Shown: positions 48,018-58,800, counted from the stretch's first letter. The stretch is DNA of 64,000 nt from Ganoderma boninense (GCA_002900995.3 CM035306.1:1116001-1180000); one strand, 5' to 3'. Numbers and translations are program-made. Notes: generated from the letters alone by a model not told the origin.

Positions 48018-48994
48018 GTTGACTATAGCGAGTGGAATGGGCTGGTAGGATGTAGGACAGAGTACTGCTCCTGCTACTCCCTCGCGAATTGATCAGGTTT
48101 TTATACCATTCCTATGACTTCAATAGGTCGTGCCGCGATTGTATAGAACGCCAGCCGGCGGACTCGTCTCCATTCCAATATGACACGAAGAAGTCGCGGG
48201 GTAATGCCGATGTCCTCGGCGCGTTCGAAGCTGGCCGCGAAGAAGTCGGATGACTTTCCTGTCTGGCCCGAGAACCACGGTCGGTCGTGATTGCATCACG
48301 CTAAACACAATCAATCGTCGGCATCGATGCGCTGCTTGAGCGTCGAAATGGTTTCAATGAGAAGTCATCATGATCGCATGCCTAATATGCTTGGAACTGG
48401 TACCACTGGGAACTTCGGAGCACTTGGCGTAGCTTGTCGGGACCCTAGCAAACTCCAACCAACTCAAGCTCTGCCATTATCCGGCCAGAGAACATAATTT
48501 GTGGTGGCTATACTGTTGCCAACCCAATGCGAAATCAATGCTCTGCGAAAGGCTGAAAGCAGAGACTCGCTGTCGGTCTGTCACTTGATCACATGATGCC
48601 ACAGGGAGTCGAATTGCTGTGTCGACGTTCCAGGCTGCGACATGTTTCCATGTACAATAGGCGAGGATCCAGAGAAGCATAACTTCTGTCCATCTTGACT
48701 CTTGCTCGGAATCAACCACGTGCAGTGATGGAGTTGGAAGGTCAGTAAGTTCAGCCGAGGAACTGTTGAACTCTGTGCACCTCTCTGTACTTGGGACACT
48801 CTGGAAATGGATTCTGCACCACAAAACACTACTTTCGTCATGAGCTCGTTATCAGGTCGTGTAATAGTCGCAGATACATACATAAGCCATAAACTATCAG
48901 CAACGGCAAACCGGTCAATATCGCACGCACCAGAACACAACGCAACCCTCCGTTCTTCCCCTCAACGCACTCGACAATTCTCGGTGTCCAGCGC
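48018..48994. other. Spacer upstream of the DUF5648 gene
   Basis: Apart from the TATA box, I see nothing coding or repetitive. Confidence 0.5.
48098..48105 (-). promoter_or_regulatory. TATA box of the DUF5648 gene
   Basis: TATAAAAA on the minus strand, about 80 nt upstream of the start codon, the usual spacing for a strongly expressed secreted-protein gene in fungi. Confidence 0.65.
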
Positions 48995-50275
48995 TCAGCG
49001 CTCAACGCCCAGCCTCCGCAGCCTCTCGTTCTCCTCCCTCAACCTGCGGTTCTCCTCCCGCAGCTCGCGCATCTCCTCCGCGAACTCGCCCGTCACCTCG
49101 CGCATGTCCGAGCGCCACCCCGCGCCCATCCGGATCGTCCAGATGCAGCCCGACGATCTCTCCCTTGGTCTCCTGCCGAAGGTCGTGCAGCGCGTCCCGC
49201 AGCAGTGCCTGCAGCATGTCCTGCGCCGCCCTCGCCTGCGGGGACGCGGGCGCGGCGGGGTTCCGCAGCGGGGACGGCACAGGGGCCCACCCTGCCCCGC
49301 GCGAGGACGAAGGCCCAGCGGTGAGCGGGCGCCGCGGTGAAACCTGCATCGTGAGCTCGGCGCACGGGTGCCGTGCATCCAAGGTTGCACCTTCGCCGCC
49401 AGTGCGGGTTACGGTCGGTCCTCGCAGCTCTTCGTCCTCGTCTGAGCTTTTGGCTCGCGGGATCTTCTCCGGCTCCTCGTCGTCGCTGGCGCTGTCGCCC
49501 GCGAAACCGACGCGCTTTCCGCCCTTTGCTTAAGCAGCGCTTCCGTTTCCTTGGCCAGTTTTGATCCACTGGTCGAGCTCTTGTGTGCCCACGCCGAGCG
49601 CCGCCCGCGCCCTCGCCTTGACCTTGGCCTTGTACGCAAGGATCGGCGTGACCGGCCCACCATCGTCTTCCCCTGGCAGGTCGGGGCTTGGGGTCTGCGG
49701 CAGGCGTGAAGCGACGGACAAGCCCGACACTCGTCTCCGGGGCTGTTGCGCGACGCCTACCGCTGAGGCAGACGAACTGGAACCGGAGCTCGACTGAGAG
49801 ACGACGCACCGCGTAGACGATACAGAGGGTCTGCTTGCGCGACTTGCGAGGCCCGCGGAAGATGAAGATCGCATACGAGGAAGAACTGCGGAGAGCGACT
49901 GCGGCTGCGAGCCCAGCGTTGCGGAAGTGGGAGCACGAGGTACAGGCTCTGTCCAAGTGCGCTCGCGGGGGTGCTGCACTTCGCCGATTTGGGTACGAGA
50001 AGGTCTGCGAGACAGGGCAGATGGCGCTCTCGGTGGCACGGTGGTGAGCGGTGTGTCGTCTTCAACTGCTGCTGCTGCTTCTGGCGGGACTGCGGGACCT
50101 TTTGCCTGGGGTAGCGCGAGAAGATTCTCAACACGGACTACGCGATCGTCAGTCTCTAACAGTGAGAGTAGATAATGCTAGCAGAGGTGCTCACCGGACA
50201 AGTCACTATGCTCCTCCTCACCGTTCTGCTTGTAACGATGTACTCGTACGGGGACTAGCCCCAGAACTTGCGATA
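48995..50275 (-). pseudogene. C-terminal remnant of a NEDD1-like gamma-tubulin recruiting protein
   Basis: The minus strand encodes, in order, V-R-V-E-N-L-L-A-L-P-Q-A-K-G, a Ser-rich linker, D-G-G-P-V-T-P-I, A-L-G-V-G-T-Q-E-L-D-Q-W-I-K-T-G, K-R-V-G-F-A-G-D, M-Q-V-S-P-R-R, W-A-P-V-P-S-P-L-R and Q-D-M-L-Q-A-L-L-R-D-A-L. The end is a leucine-zipper-like helix R-E-E-N-R-R-L-R-E-E-N-E-R-L-R-R. This order resembles, from memory, the C-terminal half of basidiomycete NEDD1/GCP-WD-like WD40 proteins. The pieces lie in three frames, with shifts near 49540 and 49140. No WD40 repeats exist upstream; instead there are 300 nt without homology and then another gene. It is read as a truncated, frameshifted remnant. 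Confidence 0.65.
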
Positions 50276-50599
50276 CGATGACAACACCCACTCATTCCAC
50301 TCACGTGTTGCAAGACATCTCTCGTGTTTCCGGCACCTTCGGCTTAATAGCTCAACGATCAAGCCCCGAAGGACGGGTATCTCACAGCTACATGACCCAC
50401 AACTTGTCCGAAAAGAGTCCTCCCGTTCGCATATTCACAGAAGCCGCCACCGTGAGATTTCAGCGAATTAGAGAAGGCACCCACCATGCAGCAAGGCAAG
50501 ATTGCCGTACGAATACTAGTACAAAGGCTGGGCACAATCATCAGCTATGCCTGACGGGCCCAGCCGCGAGTTGCGAGGTACACCAGTGACGCACCTTGA
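50276..50599. other. Spacer between the NEDD1-like remnant and copy P
   Basis: No coding similarity; notably no WD40 repeats that would complete the neighbouring remnant. Confidence 0.5.
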
Positions 50600-52218
50600 T
50601 CATAACTCAAAGTAATCCTTGCTGTGCAACCAGCTGCGCCACTGCTCTCGCCCAGGCAACTGCGAGGTGCCCATCGTGATCAACCTCTGAGTTTTCTCCC
50701 CTCCGGTACCGGCGCTGGGCAGCACGACCAGCGCGGCCTTGAGCGAAGGGATTGATTCGAGACGAGCGACGAGCGCGTCTATATCGAGGGAGCTCAGAAG
50801 CTCTGCGGTATCGAGAGGAGCTCGGGTCGCATTCATGATGTCAGACAGGAGGTAATTGTGAAGGCGCAGCCCCAGCTCGAGGAAATCCTTTTCCGTCGGG
50901 CTCAGATCGAGGTCGGGGCTGTCGAACCTCAGCGCGAGGTACTTGAGACGCAAGCCGGTGAGCGCCGACACCAAGTTGTCCTGGGTGTCCGGGTACTCCG
51001 AGATGAGCTTAGTTGCGTAAGAGAAAGGAGACAGAGACGTACCACGGTGGCTCTCCAATCGCCGTTCCAATCTTCCTCCTCGAAGTTAATGCACACGTCA
51101 AGATTGACCAAGTCGAACACGTCATCGCTTCGCAACATCGAGATGAAACTGGGCTCGTAGGCTCCCAGCAGAGAGTATTTGACCCCCTGGAGCTTCAGGT
51201 GCATTGGCCGTGCGTAGCGCAACACCGTACCCAGCATGCCTAACCTGAGCTCGTCGGTCACGTTGTCCACGACGGTAATGCGGCCAATGCGACAGGTAAG
51301 CCCAACGGTGTAGAGATCGATTAGATCCCCGGTGAATTGCTCCAGGTGGGTCCACGTGCCGGTGAGCTGCCGCCCGACGTTTGCTTGGTGGCCCATTCGC
51401 AGGTCCTCTGCGTCAAGATCGTCATGGGAGCGCTGGCTCTCGACGTGTAGGTGGGTCAGGTTGGGGAAAGCTTGGACGAAGGGGTCGATTCGAAGGGGAA
51501 ACTCGTGGCTCTCGATCGAGAGCTTGTGCATGTTGGGATAAATCCTCGCGAGAACGGCCATGTTCCAGTCCGGGTTCGCAGAACAAGCTACGCATCGCAG
51601 TTCCTCGAGGCTAGGCGCCACGTTGACGAGGAGCGCCGTTGGGTGGTACCTTGGCCACTCTACGTCCGTCAGGCCGTCCCAAAGCTCCGCCGAGTCATCG
51701 TCGAAGTCGGTGACGAAGTCGATGGTCGCGGAGACGAGAGGGGACCGGAGCGCGGACAGAAAGGCACAAGTCGCCTTCTGGGATCCCCCAACGCTGACTT
51801 GTTGCAGACTCGTAAGCATGGTGGCAAATGCTGCCGGGAGGTAAGGGTTGGAGAGGAGGAGTTCTTCTGCGTCGACCAGTCGCAGGCTCTGAAGGCTGAC
51901 AAGAAGGGGGAGCGTCTCGAGCAGTCCTTGGGCTAGTTCAGCGTCTGCACGGAAGCTCCCAAGTTCTAACTGCTTGAGATGCCGACAGCGAGACGAGTAC
52001 TCGGCGTGCAGGAATTTGAGAAACGAGGCGAGCTGGGCCGCATTGAAGATCGTAACAGGCTTCCTGAGGGCGATTTTAGCCCCCTCGTGGTAGAGAACTC
52101 GGCATGTCGCTATGAGTGGCACGGCCTCATGAGCAGAGGAATACAAGGAGATTATTTGCAGCAAGGTGTCGTAGGTAATTTTGGGAAGTGAGGGCAGTGG
52201 CGTTCCATTCACTGGCAT
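50600..52218 (-). CDS. F-box/leucine-rich-like protein, copy P
   Basis: Exons complement(50600..51007, 51043..52218) give 527 residues in one frame. After a short leader the protein reads K-I-T-Y-D-T-L-L-Q-I-I-S and L-I-A-T-C-R-V-L-Y-H-E-G, then leucine-rich repeats (R-I-D-P-F-V-Q-A-F-P-N-L-T-H-L). The C-terminal exon has D-N-L-V-S-A-L-T-G-L-R-L-K-Y-L-A-L-R-F and ends G-R-E-Q-W-R-S-W-L-H-S-K-D-Y-F-E-L, the complete family tail. The intron would be only 35 nt, unusually short, but has GT-AG ends and is phase 0 like its relatives. An upstream in-frame ATG (52245) could add nine residues. It is the only copy besides D without frameshifts, so probably functional. Confidence 0.85.
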
Positions 52219-52864
52219 GACTGTGGCTCGGCTTGATGTCAGCATTCATACTTGGTTTCTCGATGACAGAGGCGGAATTGCTTACCGTAGATACGGCCTT
52301 CAAAATCAGGGAGAGTATAGACGGTGAGATGAGCGTTGAGGGATGAGATGAATGTAGGTGGTGAGACGGCCGAGAAGCTGGAGGCATGAGTGGCAACGGG
52401 CGCTGCGCCATTTGAGGCCTCGTGCAGTGGCGGCTGTGCTGCCTATTTATTTCCCTGCAGACAAACGATATTTGTTGGGGCTTTCTAGCCTGCAGCCGAT
52501 TCTTTGACGCTAGAATGCTGGCCGAAACATGACGCAAGACCGTGAATGTTGTTATGACCGTCTCATCCACCCCGTCAGATCGTGACGTCGACTCGGAGAC
52601 TGATAGTACCAAAGGCGCGTCCATCAACGGGGAAAGCAAGCTTACTTACATTCCTGAATTTCCCGCTGTCAGTTCGTGAGAGGGCTTGAGTGCACTGCGC
52701 AGTCCTAGCAAGCCCATCAGCATGTCTGCATCGACGATCCTATCGGTGATAATTACAGGACACGACATTCATTCTCCTCTGTGATTCGACGGCTCTCTCC
52801 GTAGGCGACAGTGGGTATTGATATATCGCTGCCCTACTGCGGCCCAAAGTTAGAGACATCAGCT
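52219..52864. other. Spacer upstream of copy P
   Basis: No gene is seen. It contains the promoter of copy P and the 3' region of the next gene. Confidence 0.5.
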
Positions 52865-54592
52865 TCAACATTGATACATTGATCCGAGAAAAATAAAAAT
52901 ACCAATCAACATCCCGTGACGCATCTGCAACTTCAATTCCTCCCGACTAAGGATGACCTCGGCCGCAATATTGTCCAACTCCACGCATGAAACGGGCACC
53001 GGGTCTGACGAATGAGGACCTCCATTCCCACCAAGGACTTGCCACGCCTTCGACGATTCCCACCGGCTGTCGCGATGCACAGACGACGTAGTCATGGAGC
53101 TGTAGCTAGAGATAGCCAGGAAGAAGTACTGGAGGGTCGGCATCGAGTTCAAGAGTCGAACGGCGGCGGGGTGGAAGTCCGCCTCGCTCGGGATTGTGGT
53201 GCCTGTTGACCTTGTGTCGAGGTCAGCGTCGAAATCGGAGGGGTGCCTCGTCGGCCATGACGGGGGATCATAGTGGGCTCTATAATCCAGGATAAGGCGG
53301 AAATGGGTTAGGCGGAGCGGTTTCAGCATGTCGATCAGATTCGTCTGGAACAGTATTTGGAGGTCGCCTGCATGAGCTGCATAGAACACGTTCGCGAGGC
53401 TGTATCGACGCACCATGAGCTGATTCCAAGGCACATCGGCTCCGATACCGTCAGAGCGTGTCGTCCTCCGCTTTGTACTCGGACGCTCGATGTTCAATTC
53501 GGCGGATATGACGAGATGTATGAGCTTGTCCGCTGCCTCTGGGGGGAACAGCAGGTGGTTGAGATGCGTGGCATCGAACGAAAAGAGAAGTTTTTGAGGG
53601 GGGTTATAACGAAGGATTTCCGCCAGATCCTGCTCTTCTGTGGGGGACCACGTCATTCTGATCTCCATGCGGCGAATGGGACACCGCAGGGCCAGTACGA
53701 AGGCCGCGTCCGTACAGCAGATGAGATGGTCGAGTTTCGACCAAGTGGACACCGTCTGCGCAGCCTTGCTCCGTTCTCGGTGTGCTAGACGATCGTATTG
53801 CCCGCCGCTTTGCCCCAGAGGGTCCAATTCGCCGATCTGGAGGACATGGTCTAAATTCGGGAACAAGGACAGAATTGTTTCCACTGGAAGGACGAGCGCG
53901 GGAAAAAGACAAGAGGAAATAATGTTGAGGGATCGTATCGCGGCGAATGGCGTCTTCACAGAGGAGGGGTGCATGTCGAGGACAAATTGACGCAATTCAA
54001 GAGTCTCTAGAGTAGAGGAGAAATGGGCTAGTTCATGGATGAAGCTCGCATGGATACCATTGTCCTCCTCGTACGGGTCATCGATGCGGAGACGTCGGAG
54101 TGGAGATCGCAAGGTGGCCAGAAACCTGCGCAAATGATCGCGGCTCGATTGCTGAGAGTCGTCGACGTTAATGATGAGTTCCTGTATAGAGGAGACCTTT
54201 GATGCAGCAGTGAATACGGGGTCCTTGATGGTGGCCGAAAGGTGAAGATACTCGAGGTGTGTTGCGGCTTCCAAGATGGCCGCAAGGCGGGGACCTAAAG
54301 TAGACCAGTGAGGTCCTTCCATGCGATCTGAGAGAGAAAATGAAAGAAATAGTCCTGATATGAGTAGGGCGCGCGCAGGCATGTCGACGAATATGGAGTC
54401 GCAAAACCTCTCCACAGAGTCGACATCCGATAGCATGACACGCGACATGCTTGGACGTCTCACGTTCTTCACGGTCGAGCGTGTAAGAGGAGAATAGAGG
54501 ACATCAGATGCTTTGGTCAGGACATTGCGGACCAGACGGAGGGCATCGGAATTTAGTAGGGGTTGTCGACGTCGACGCATTGGGGCGACCAT
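52865..54592 (-). CDS. Divergent F-box/LRR-like protein
   Basis: A single uninterrupted exon of 576 codons starts at the ATG at 54592 (an upstream TTG extends the frame but is not a normal start). The N-terminus M-V-A-P-M-R-R-R-R-Q-P-L-L-N-S-D-A-L-R-L-V is followed by S-R-V-M-L-S-D-V-D-S-V-E-R-F-C. This weakly resembles the start of basidiomycete F-box proteins, where an F-box leads into a segment about residues painted around a V-x-L-x-D-x-D block. The body has leucine-rich stretches (L-E-Y-L-H-L-S-A-T, L-E-T-L-E-L-R, L-R-S-P-L-R-R-L-R-I) typical of irregular LRR proteins. It lacks the family tail of copies D, I, N and P and has no introns, so it belongs to another branch. Specific function unknown. 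Confidence 0.75.
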   Translation of the reverse strand: MVAPMRRRRQPLLNSDALRLVRNVLTKASDVLYSPLTRSTVKNVRRPSMSRVMLSDVDSVERFCDSIFVDMPARALLISGLFLSFSLSDRMEGPHWSTLGPRLAAILEAATHLEYLHLSATIKDPVFTAASKVSSIQELIINVDDSQQSSRDHLRRFLATLRSPLRRLRIDDPYEEDNGIHASFIHELAHFSSTLETLELRQFVLDMHPSSVKTPFAAIRSLNIISSCLFPALVLPVETILSLFPNLDHVLQIGELDPLGQSGGQYDRLAHRERSKAAQTVSTWSKLDHLICCTDAAFVLALRCPIRRMEIRMTWSPTEEQDLAEILRYNPPQKLLFSFDATHLNHLLFPPEAADKLIHLVISAELNIERPSTKRRTTRSDGIGADVPWNQLMVRRYSLANVFYAAHAGDLQILFQTNLIDMLKPLRLTHFRLILDYRAHYDPPSWPTRHPSDFDADLDTRSTGTTIPSEADFHPAAVRLLNSMPTLQYFFLAISSYSSMTTSSVHRDSRWESSKAWQVLGGNGGPHSSDPVPVSCVELDNIAAEVILSREELKLQMRHGMLIGIFIFLGSMYQC

Positions 54593-54914
54593 CAGAGTGC
54601 ATTCCTGCAAAGAATAGTCAGTTCAGAAACACGGACCCACCCTCACCGGCCCATACCAAATTCTACGCTTTGACAGCGTGCTTGACACGACAGAGCTCTA
54701 GAGTTGTGGACGAGGCGAAAGGCTGCGAAAGGTCGCACAGTTGTGGCTCAGCTGCGTGAGGCAGTGTCCAAACCTCTTTCGCCTCGGCCAACTCCAAGCG
54801 AGTCCGGCCGGCAGCGGAAGCGGAAGCGCTCAGAGGGGAGAGGATATTGAATATTGACCCGCCGCTGGCACGACGAGCACAGTCTACTGGAACATGTATC
54901 GTCGTGTGTGTGAG
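54593..54914. other. Spacer where a MYND first exon is missing
   Basis: By analogy with the other copies, the zinc-finger exon of the pseudogene that follows should lie here, but no Cys pairs or H-K end are found in any frame. Confidence 0.55.
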
Positions 54915-55849
54915 GTTGTTGTGCCGCTCTGCCCCGGAAAAAGATACCAACTTCAGCAAAGAGCTAGGATACGAGACCCCCATGGCTGTAGCCACAGCAC
55001 TTTCAGAATGGCTCAGAATCCACACCTGGTCTGTCAGCACTCTCGTGGACTCCACCGCCTAGTTCGAGGGCGGCATCGACACCCTTCTGTCCTCTCGACA
55101 ACCCGCGTTCTTCATGGCGCTCGAACCGAGAAACGCGACAGCGAACGACGGCAACCCCCGCCCAAGCCTTCGAGATCATCGGTCGCTTCATTATGAGAAA
55201 CGGCGACAACCAGGGCCTCCAGGCGCTGTGGGAAAAGATGGAGGCCCATCACGATGTCATGACGAGGACCCTTCGAGCGCAGGGTTTCTTGAACGAACCC
55301 CTCCTTGGCGGTCTCCTTCCTGCCATGTACGCCATCCCCAAGCTCGGCATATGCGTGTTCCAGACCCACGCAATCCTGCGATTTCCCATCCTGCATGTCA
55401 AGGACGACCCTCAGGACGAGCGCACACGCGCTGCCTTCCGAGAACAGCAGAAGATGATCATGGGTGTGGTCAGCCATGGGGCAATTGTGTTCCGGGCAAC
55501 CAGCAATCGCGCCCGACTTGGGTATGTTTGTGCCCCACAAGAAGGCATGAGAGTGGCGGGGTTTGAGGACCGATGTGTGGGACCATTACGATGAGCAGAT
55601 GTGACAAGGGACAGAAGAAGCAACAGACTTACCTGCCCGGTCACTTTTGTCGCTGTTCGACACTCGGAACGCCTATCATGCTGCGCTGAGGGCGTGTCTC
55701 GCTTGTTTAAGTGATCGCACACACGCACTCTACTCACACACAGTAAACAGCTTGTGCCGTTGACCCTTAAGGACAGTCAGCTCGTCGTCGTTGCTCCTGA
55801 TAAAGTGGTATGTCATTCACATCCGTCGTTGTGTATGATGCTGAGTTAA
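54915..55849 (+). pseudogene. MYND-family pseudogene lacking its zinc-finger exon
   Basis: The usual acceptor is kept: after AG, G-TTG-TTG-TGC would give K-L-L-C, the eighth ligand. The second exon follows with L-G-Y-E-T-P-M-A-V-A-T-A-L-S-E-W-L, a TAG at 55060 where relatives have Tyr, and G-G-L-L-P-A-M-Y-A-I-P-K-L-G-I-C and F-P-I-L-H-V-K-D-D-P in shifted frames. A further stop lies near P-D-L-G-M-F-V. A last exon at 55751 reads L-V-P-L-T-L-K-D-S-Q-L, matching the third exon of copy M. It is a closely related but dead member of the copy J/M subfamily. Confidence 0.8.
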
Positions 55850-56333
55850 ACACACTGTGGTCGCAACTCGGCCAGGAAATCCGGCCAACGTCTGATCCTC
55901 GATCCCAACCGACTACCTCCGACATTGCATGATCTTATCATGTGCGCCCCATGTGTTCTGTGACCGAACCGGGAGCCTTGAATCGAGGGAGACTGAGAAG
56001 GGGTCGTCCAACGATGCACATCCTGTGAAAGAGCGGCTGGGAGCCCTGCTCGGATCGCTACGACGATATTGTATACAATAGCTTAGTGCTCTCGAATAGT
56101 CTCGAGCAGTCTCAAAACGTCCTGCCTCGGTTCCCCTGGGGTCTGGATGTTGCACACCAGAAGGTTAATAGGTGCTTTCGACCCTTGGCCTGGTTCGCTC
56201 TTCGAACGATCAGTGCCCACCACGCCATCCTCGAGATAGCCTTCAAATGCGCCTGCAAGCCCGCCAAATATGAGCGGTACACCTGCATTCAGCGCCATGG
56301 CATAGCTACATACCTCCAGCCCTACATTCCACT
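55850..56333. other. Convergent spacer between MYND pseudogene and YTM1
   Basis: No gene seen. It probably contains the YTM1 3' untranslated region. Confidence 0.5.
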
Positions 56334-58440
56334 TCAACCACTGCCAGCAACAGACAACCGCTCGCCCTCCCCAACCTTCCAAACTTCAACACCGCCCTCG
56401 CCCCCGACGCCAACCATCCCCCTGGCCCAGTCCACGCTCAACACTTTCTTCGGGCTCTCGTCCTTCCCCTTCCCGCCCTCCCACGTCTTGAAGGCCGCAA
56501 CGGCAGCTTTCGTGCTGCGCAGGTCCCACAGGCGCACCACCCCGTCGTACGCCCCAGTCACGAGCTGGTGCGCGCTCGCGCCGCCCGCCTCGGGCACCGC
56601 GATCGACGACGGCGTCGCAGGGTGCGCGAGAGACGCGACCGAGGGTGTCACCGCGGACGAGGTCGACGCGCGCAGGTCGTACCGGCACACGGTGCGGTCT
56701 GTCGAGGCTGCGAGGGCCGTGGCGCCGTCCTGGGAGAGCGCGATGTCTAGGAACGGTTTCGACGACGCGGTCTGCGGGAGAAATAACGCAGTCGCGATTA
56801 GGTTGAGTTGGTGCGCATACATCGAGCAGAGTGACGGGGGGAAAGGCAAAAAGGTAAAAGGAAAAAAGGGAAAACGCACGATCGTCCCGGTGCAGACGCC
56901 GTTCTCAACGTCCCATGTGCGCACAGTCGAGTCGAACCCGCAGCTGTACGCGTGTGCACCCCCGTCGCCGCCGCGCTCGAAGACGACGCGGGAGACGCGC
57001 GCGGTGTGGCTCTTGAGCACCGCTGTCGGGGCTTTGCGTTTCGGGCGCACGGCCTCGCTGTCTTCTGCGATTTTGCGGCGCTTTTTCCTGTCGCCGCCAC
57101 CTGCGGTCTCTTCTGCGGGGACTTCGTCCATGGTAGGTATCATCGTGTCCCAGAGGCCGATCAGACCGTCCCACGACGAGGTCAAGATGTGCGATCCGGA
57201 TGCATTTGCAGCGACGGAGAAAGAGGGGGCGGTGTGCAGGTGCAGCGACGCAAGGGTGTGCGTATTTGAGGGGCCCGCGGTGGTGGAGAGGTCGATACGA
57301 GTGATACGCGCGGTGAGGTCGTGTGAGGCGCTCGCGATGAGTTGCGAGTCGGGAGAGTGTGAAGGAACGACGGCTATTGAGGATACCGGTGCTGTATGTG
57401 CTGACACGGTGTGGAGCAGCTTTTGGGAGTAATCGAAGACACGGATGGCGCCATCGTACGAGGCGGTAAGGAAATATCTACAGAAGAGTGTGATCAGCGT
57501 CCAGTGATAAAAAGCGTGAATATACGCCGCCTAAGCGAATCTAAGCCGCTACAAAACGCTAAGCCTTTACATCGGAACACCGGTGATCTTTCGAACGTGT
57601 CGGAATGAGCTATGCACAATATGCATTGTGGTCAATTCCACATACCTGAGATTCCGAAATTCTGGTCTCGAGACTATCAGACGAAGCGAGTCTCTGTCGA
57701 GGCTCAAGACAAGCCAAGACGCCGAGTGGTAAGAATGGGGCGGTTTCGTTGACAAGTAGAACAGGATGGCAAAGCACCCTCCCAAATCCTGACCACATCC
57801 ATGAATTCAATCGTTACACATCACCGAGGAATGGGTGACTGCGACTGTGACGCAGCTGCAAATCAGATGACCGGCTACTTCTGGCCTCTCAAGATGATCG
57901 AATCGCTCAGCGGACATTCGCGAATTACGAGATAGATTCAGGGAGACGTAGGACTCGGGGCTCCCGTGGCGTTTGACTGGCGCGTTTGGAGAGGGCGAAC
58001 ACTATCCGACGCGTGATGGGAGAACAGTAACATACCCAGGGACCTGACATGATATTGAAGAAACCCAATCTTCGTGGGGCAGAGAGGACATGCGCTGAGG
58101 CGGCATGATGGACTCAAAGTACTCTATCTCTAGAGTCTCTTCCTAAAAAAACCATGCGTCATTACGGCCAGTCTCTGAACGCCGAGTACGACGCTAGACG
58201 TACCTCACCAACGCCCTTCTCAGCACACCACTCTGCTAATGTCCCACGGAGAACCTCCCCTTGGACAAGAAACTCGAAGGGAATTGGTGTTGGTAGTGAG
58301 AGAGCTTTGTTGACGAGCTGTGAGAGCTGGTAACGTTTCCAAGTCGCGGGGATCATGAATTTTTGTGACGGCAGGAGATACTGTGTTTGCGTGGTGAACA
58401 CCACCGGGTGGGTGAGTTCTGACGTCGACGCTGAAGCCAT
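56334..58440 (-). CDS. YTM1: Ribosome biogenesis protein Ytm1 (WDR12)
   Basis: Exons complement(56334..56771, 56880..57477, 58036..58136, 58204..58440) give 457 residues, the usual size. Ytm1 forms the Ytm1-Erb1-Nop7 (WDR12-BOP1-PES1) complex needed for 60S subunit maturation in the nucleolus. Exon 1 encodes the NLE domain (V-V-F-T-T-Q-T-Q-Y-L-L, I-P-A-T-W-K-R-Y-Q-L-S), through which Ytm1 binds the AAA ATPase Rea1. Then come M-P-P-Q-R and W-V-S-S-I and WD40 repeats such as L-T-A-S-Y-D-G-A-I-R-V-F-D, L-T-S-S-W-D-G-L-I-G-L-W-D, S-C-G-F-D-S-T-V-R-T-W-D and V-T-G-A-Y-D-G-V-V-R-L-W-D. A basic K-K-R-R-K insert may be a nuclear signal. The intron at 57478-58035 is 558 nt, about ten times the local norm. 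Confidence 0.95.
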
Positions 58441-58800
58441 GTTTGGTAAAACTGCGTGGATATGCAGAATTTGTTGCCTAGATAGAGTCCTAGCAATGCC
58501 AGAGAGGTCAACGAAGCGGCAAGACCGAGCAGAGGAGCCAGACGAAAGCACAAGCACTGCGCAGGCAGGGAAAGAATATTTTGTCACAGTCACGGTCCAG
58601 GTCACGGTCGGCTATCGCGCGGTCACGGGTCAAGCACGATCATGCGCTTTCGGTCCTCGGGCTCTCTTTCACCGCCGCGCAACCGGTTTATGTATGGGCC
58701 CACCCCTCGCAGCATCATGCCCCGCATCTTGCGACGTACTCCTCTCCCTTGTCCCCTCTCATCGTAAATTACGACCACACCACCCTCTCTGAAAACCAAC
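58441..58800. promoter_or_regulatory. Divergent promoter shared by YTM1 and the MaoC hydratase gene
   Basis: Only 360 nt separate the two start codons. The region contains a cluster of GTCACGG-like words (58583-58629): GTCACAGTCACGGTCC, GGTCACGGTCGG and GGTCACGGGTC. The repeated word could be a transcription-factor site, but no factor is assigned. Confidence 0.5.

Noticed and set aside
56086..57432. Plus-strand open frame of 448 codons opposite YTM1
   Set aside because: It is the antisense shadow of YTM1 exons; YTM1 has family homology and consistent splice sites.
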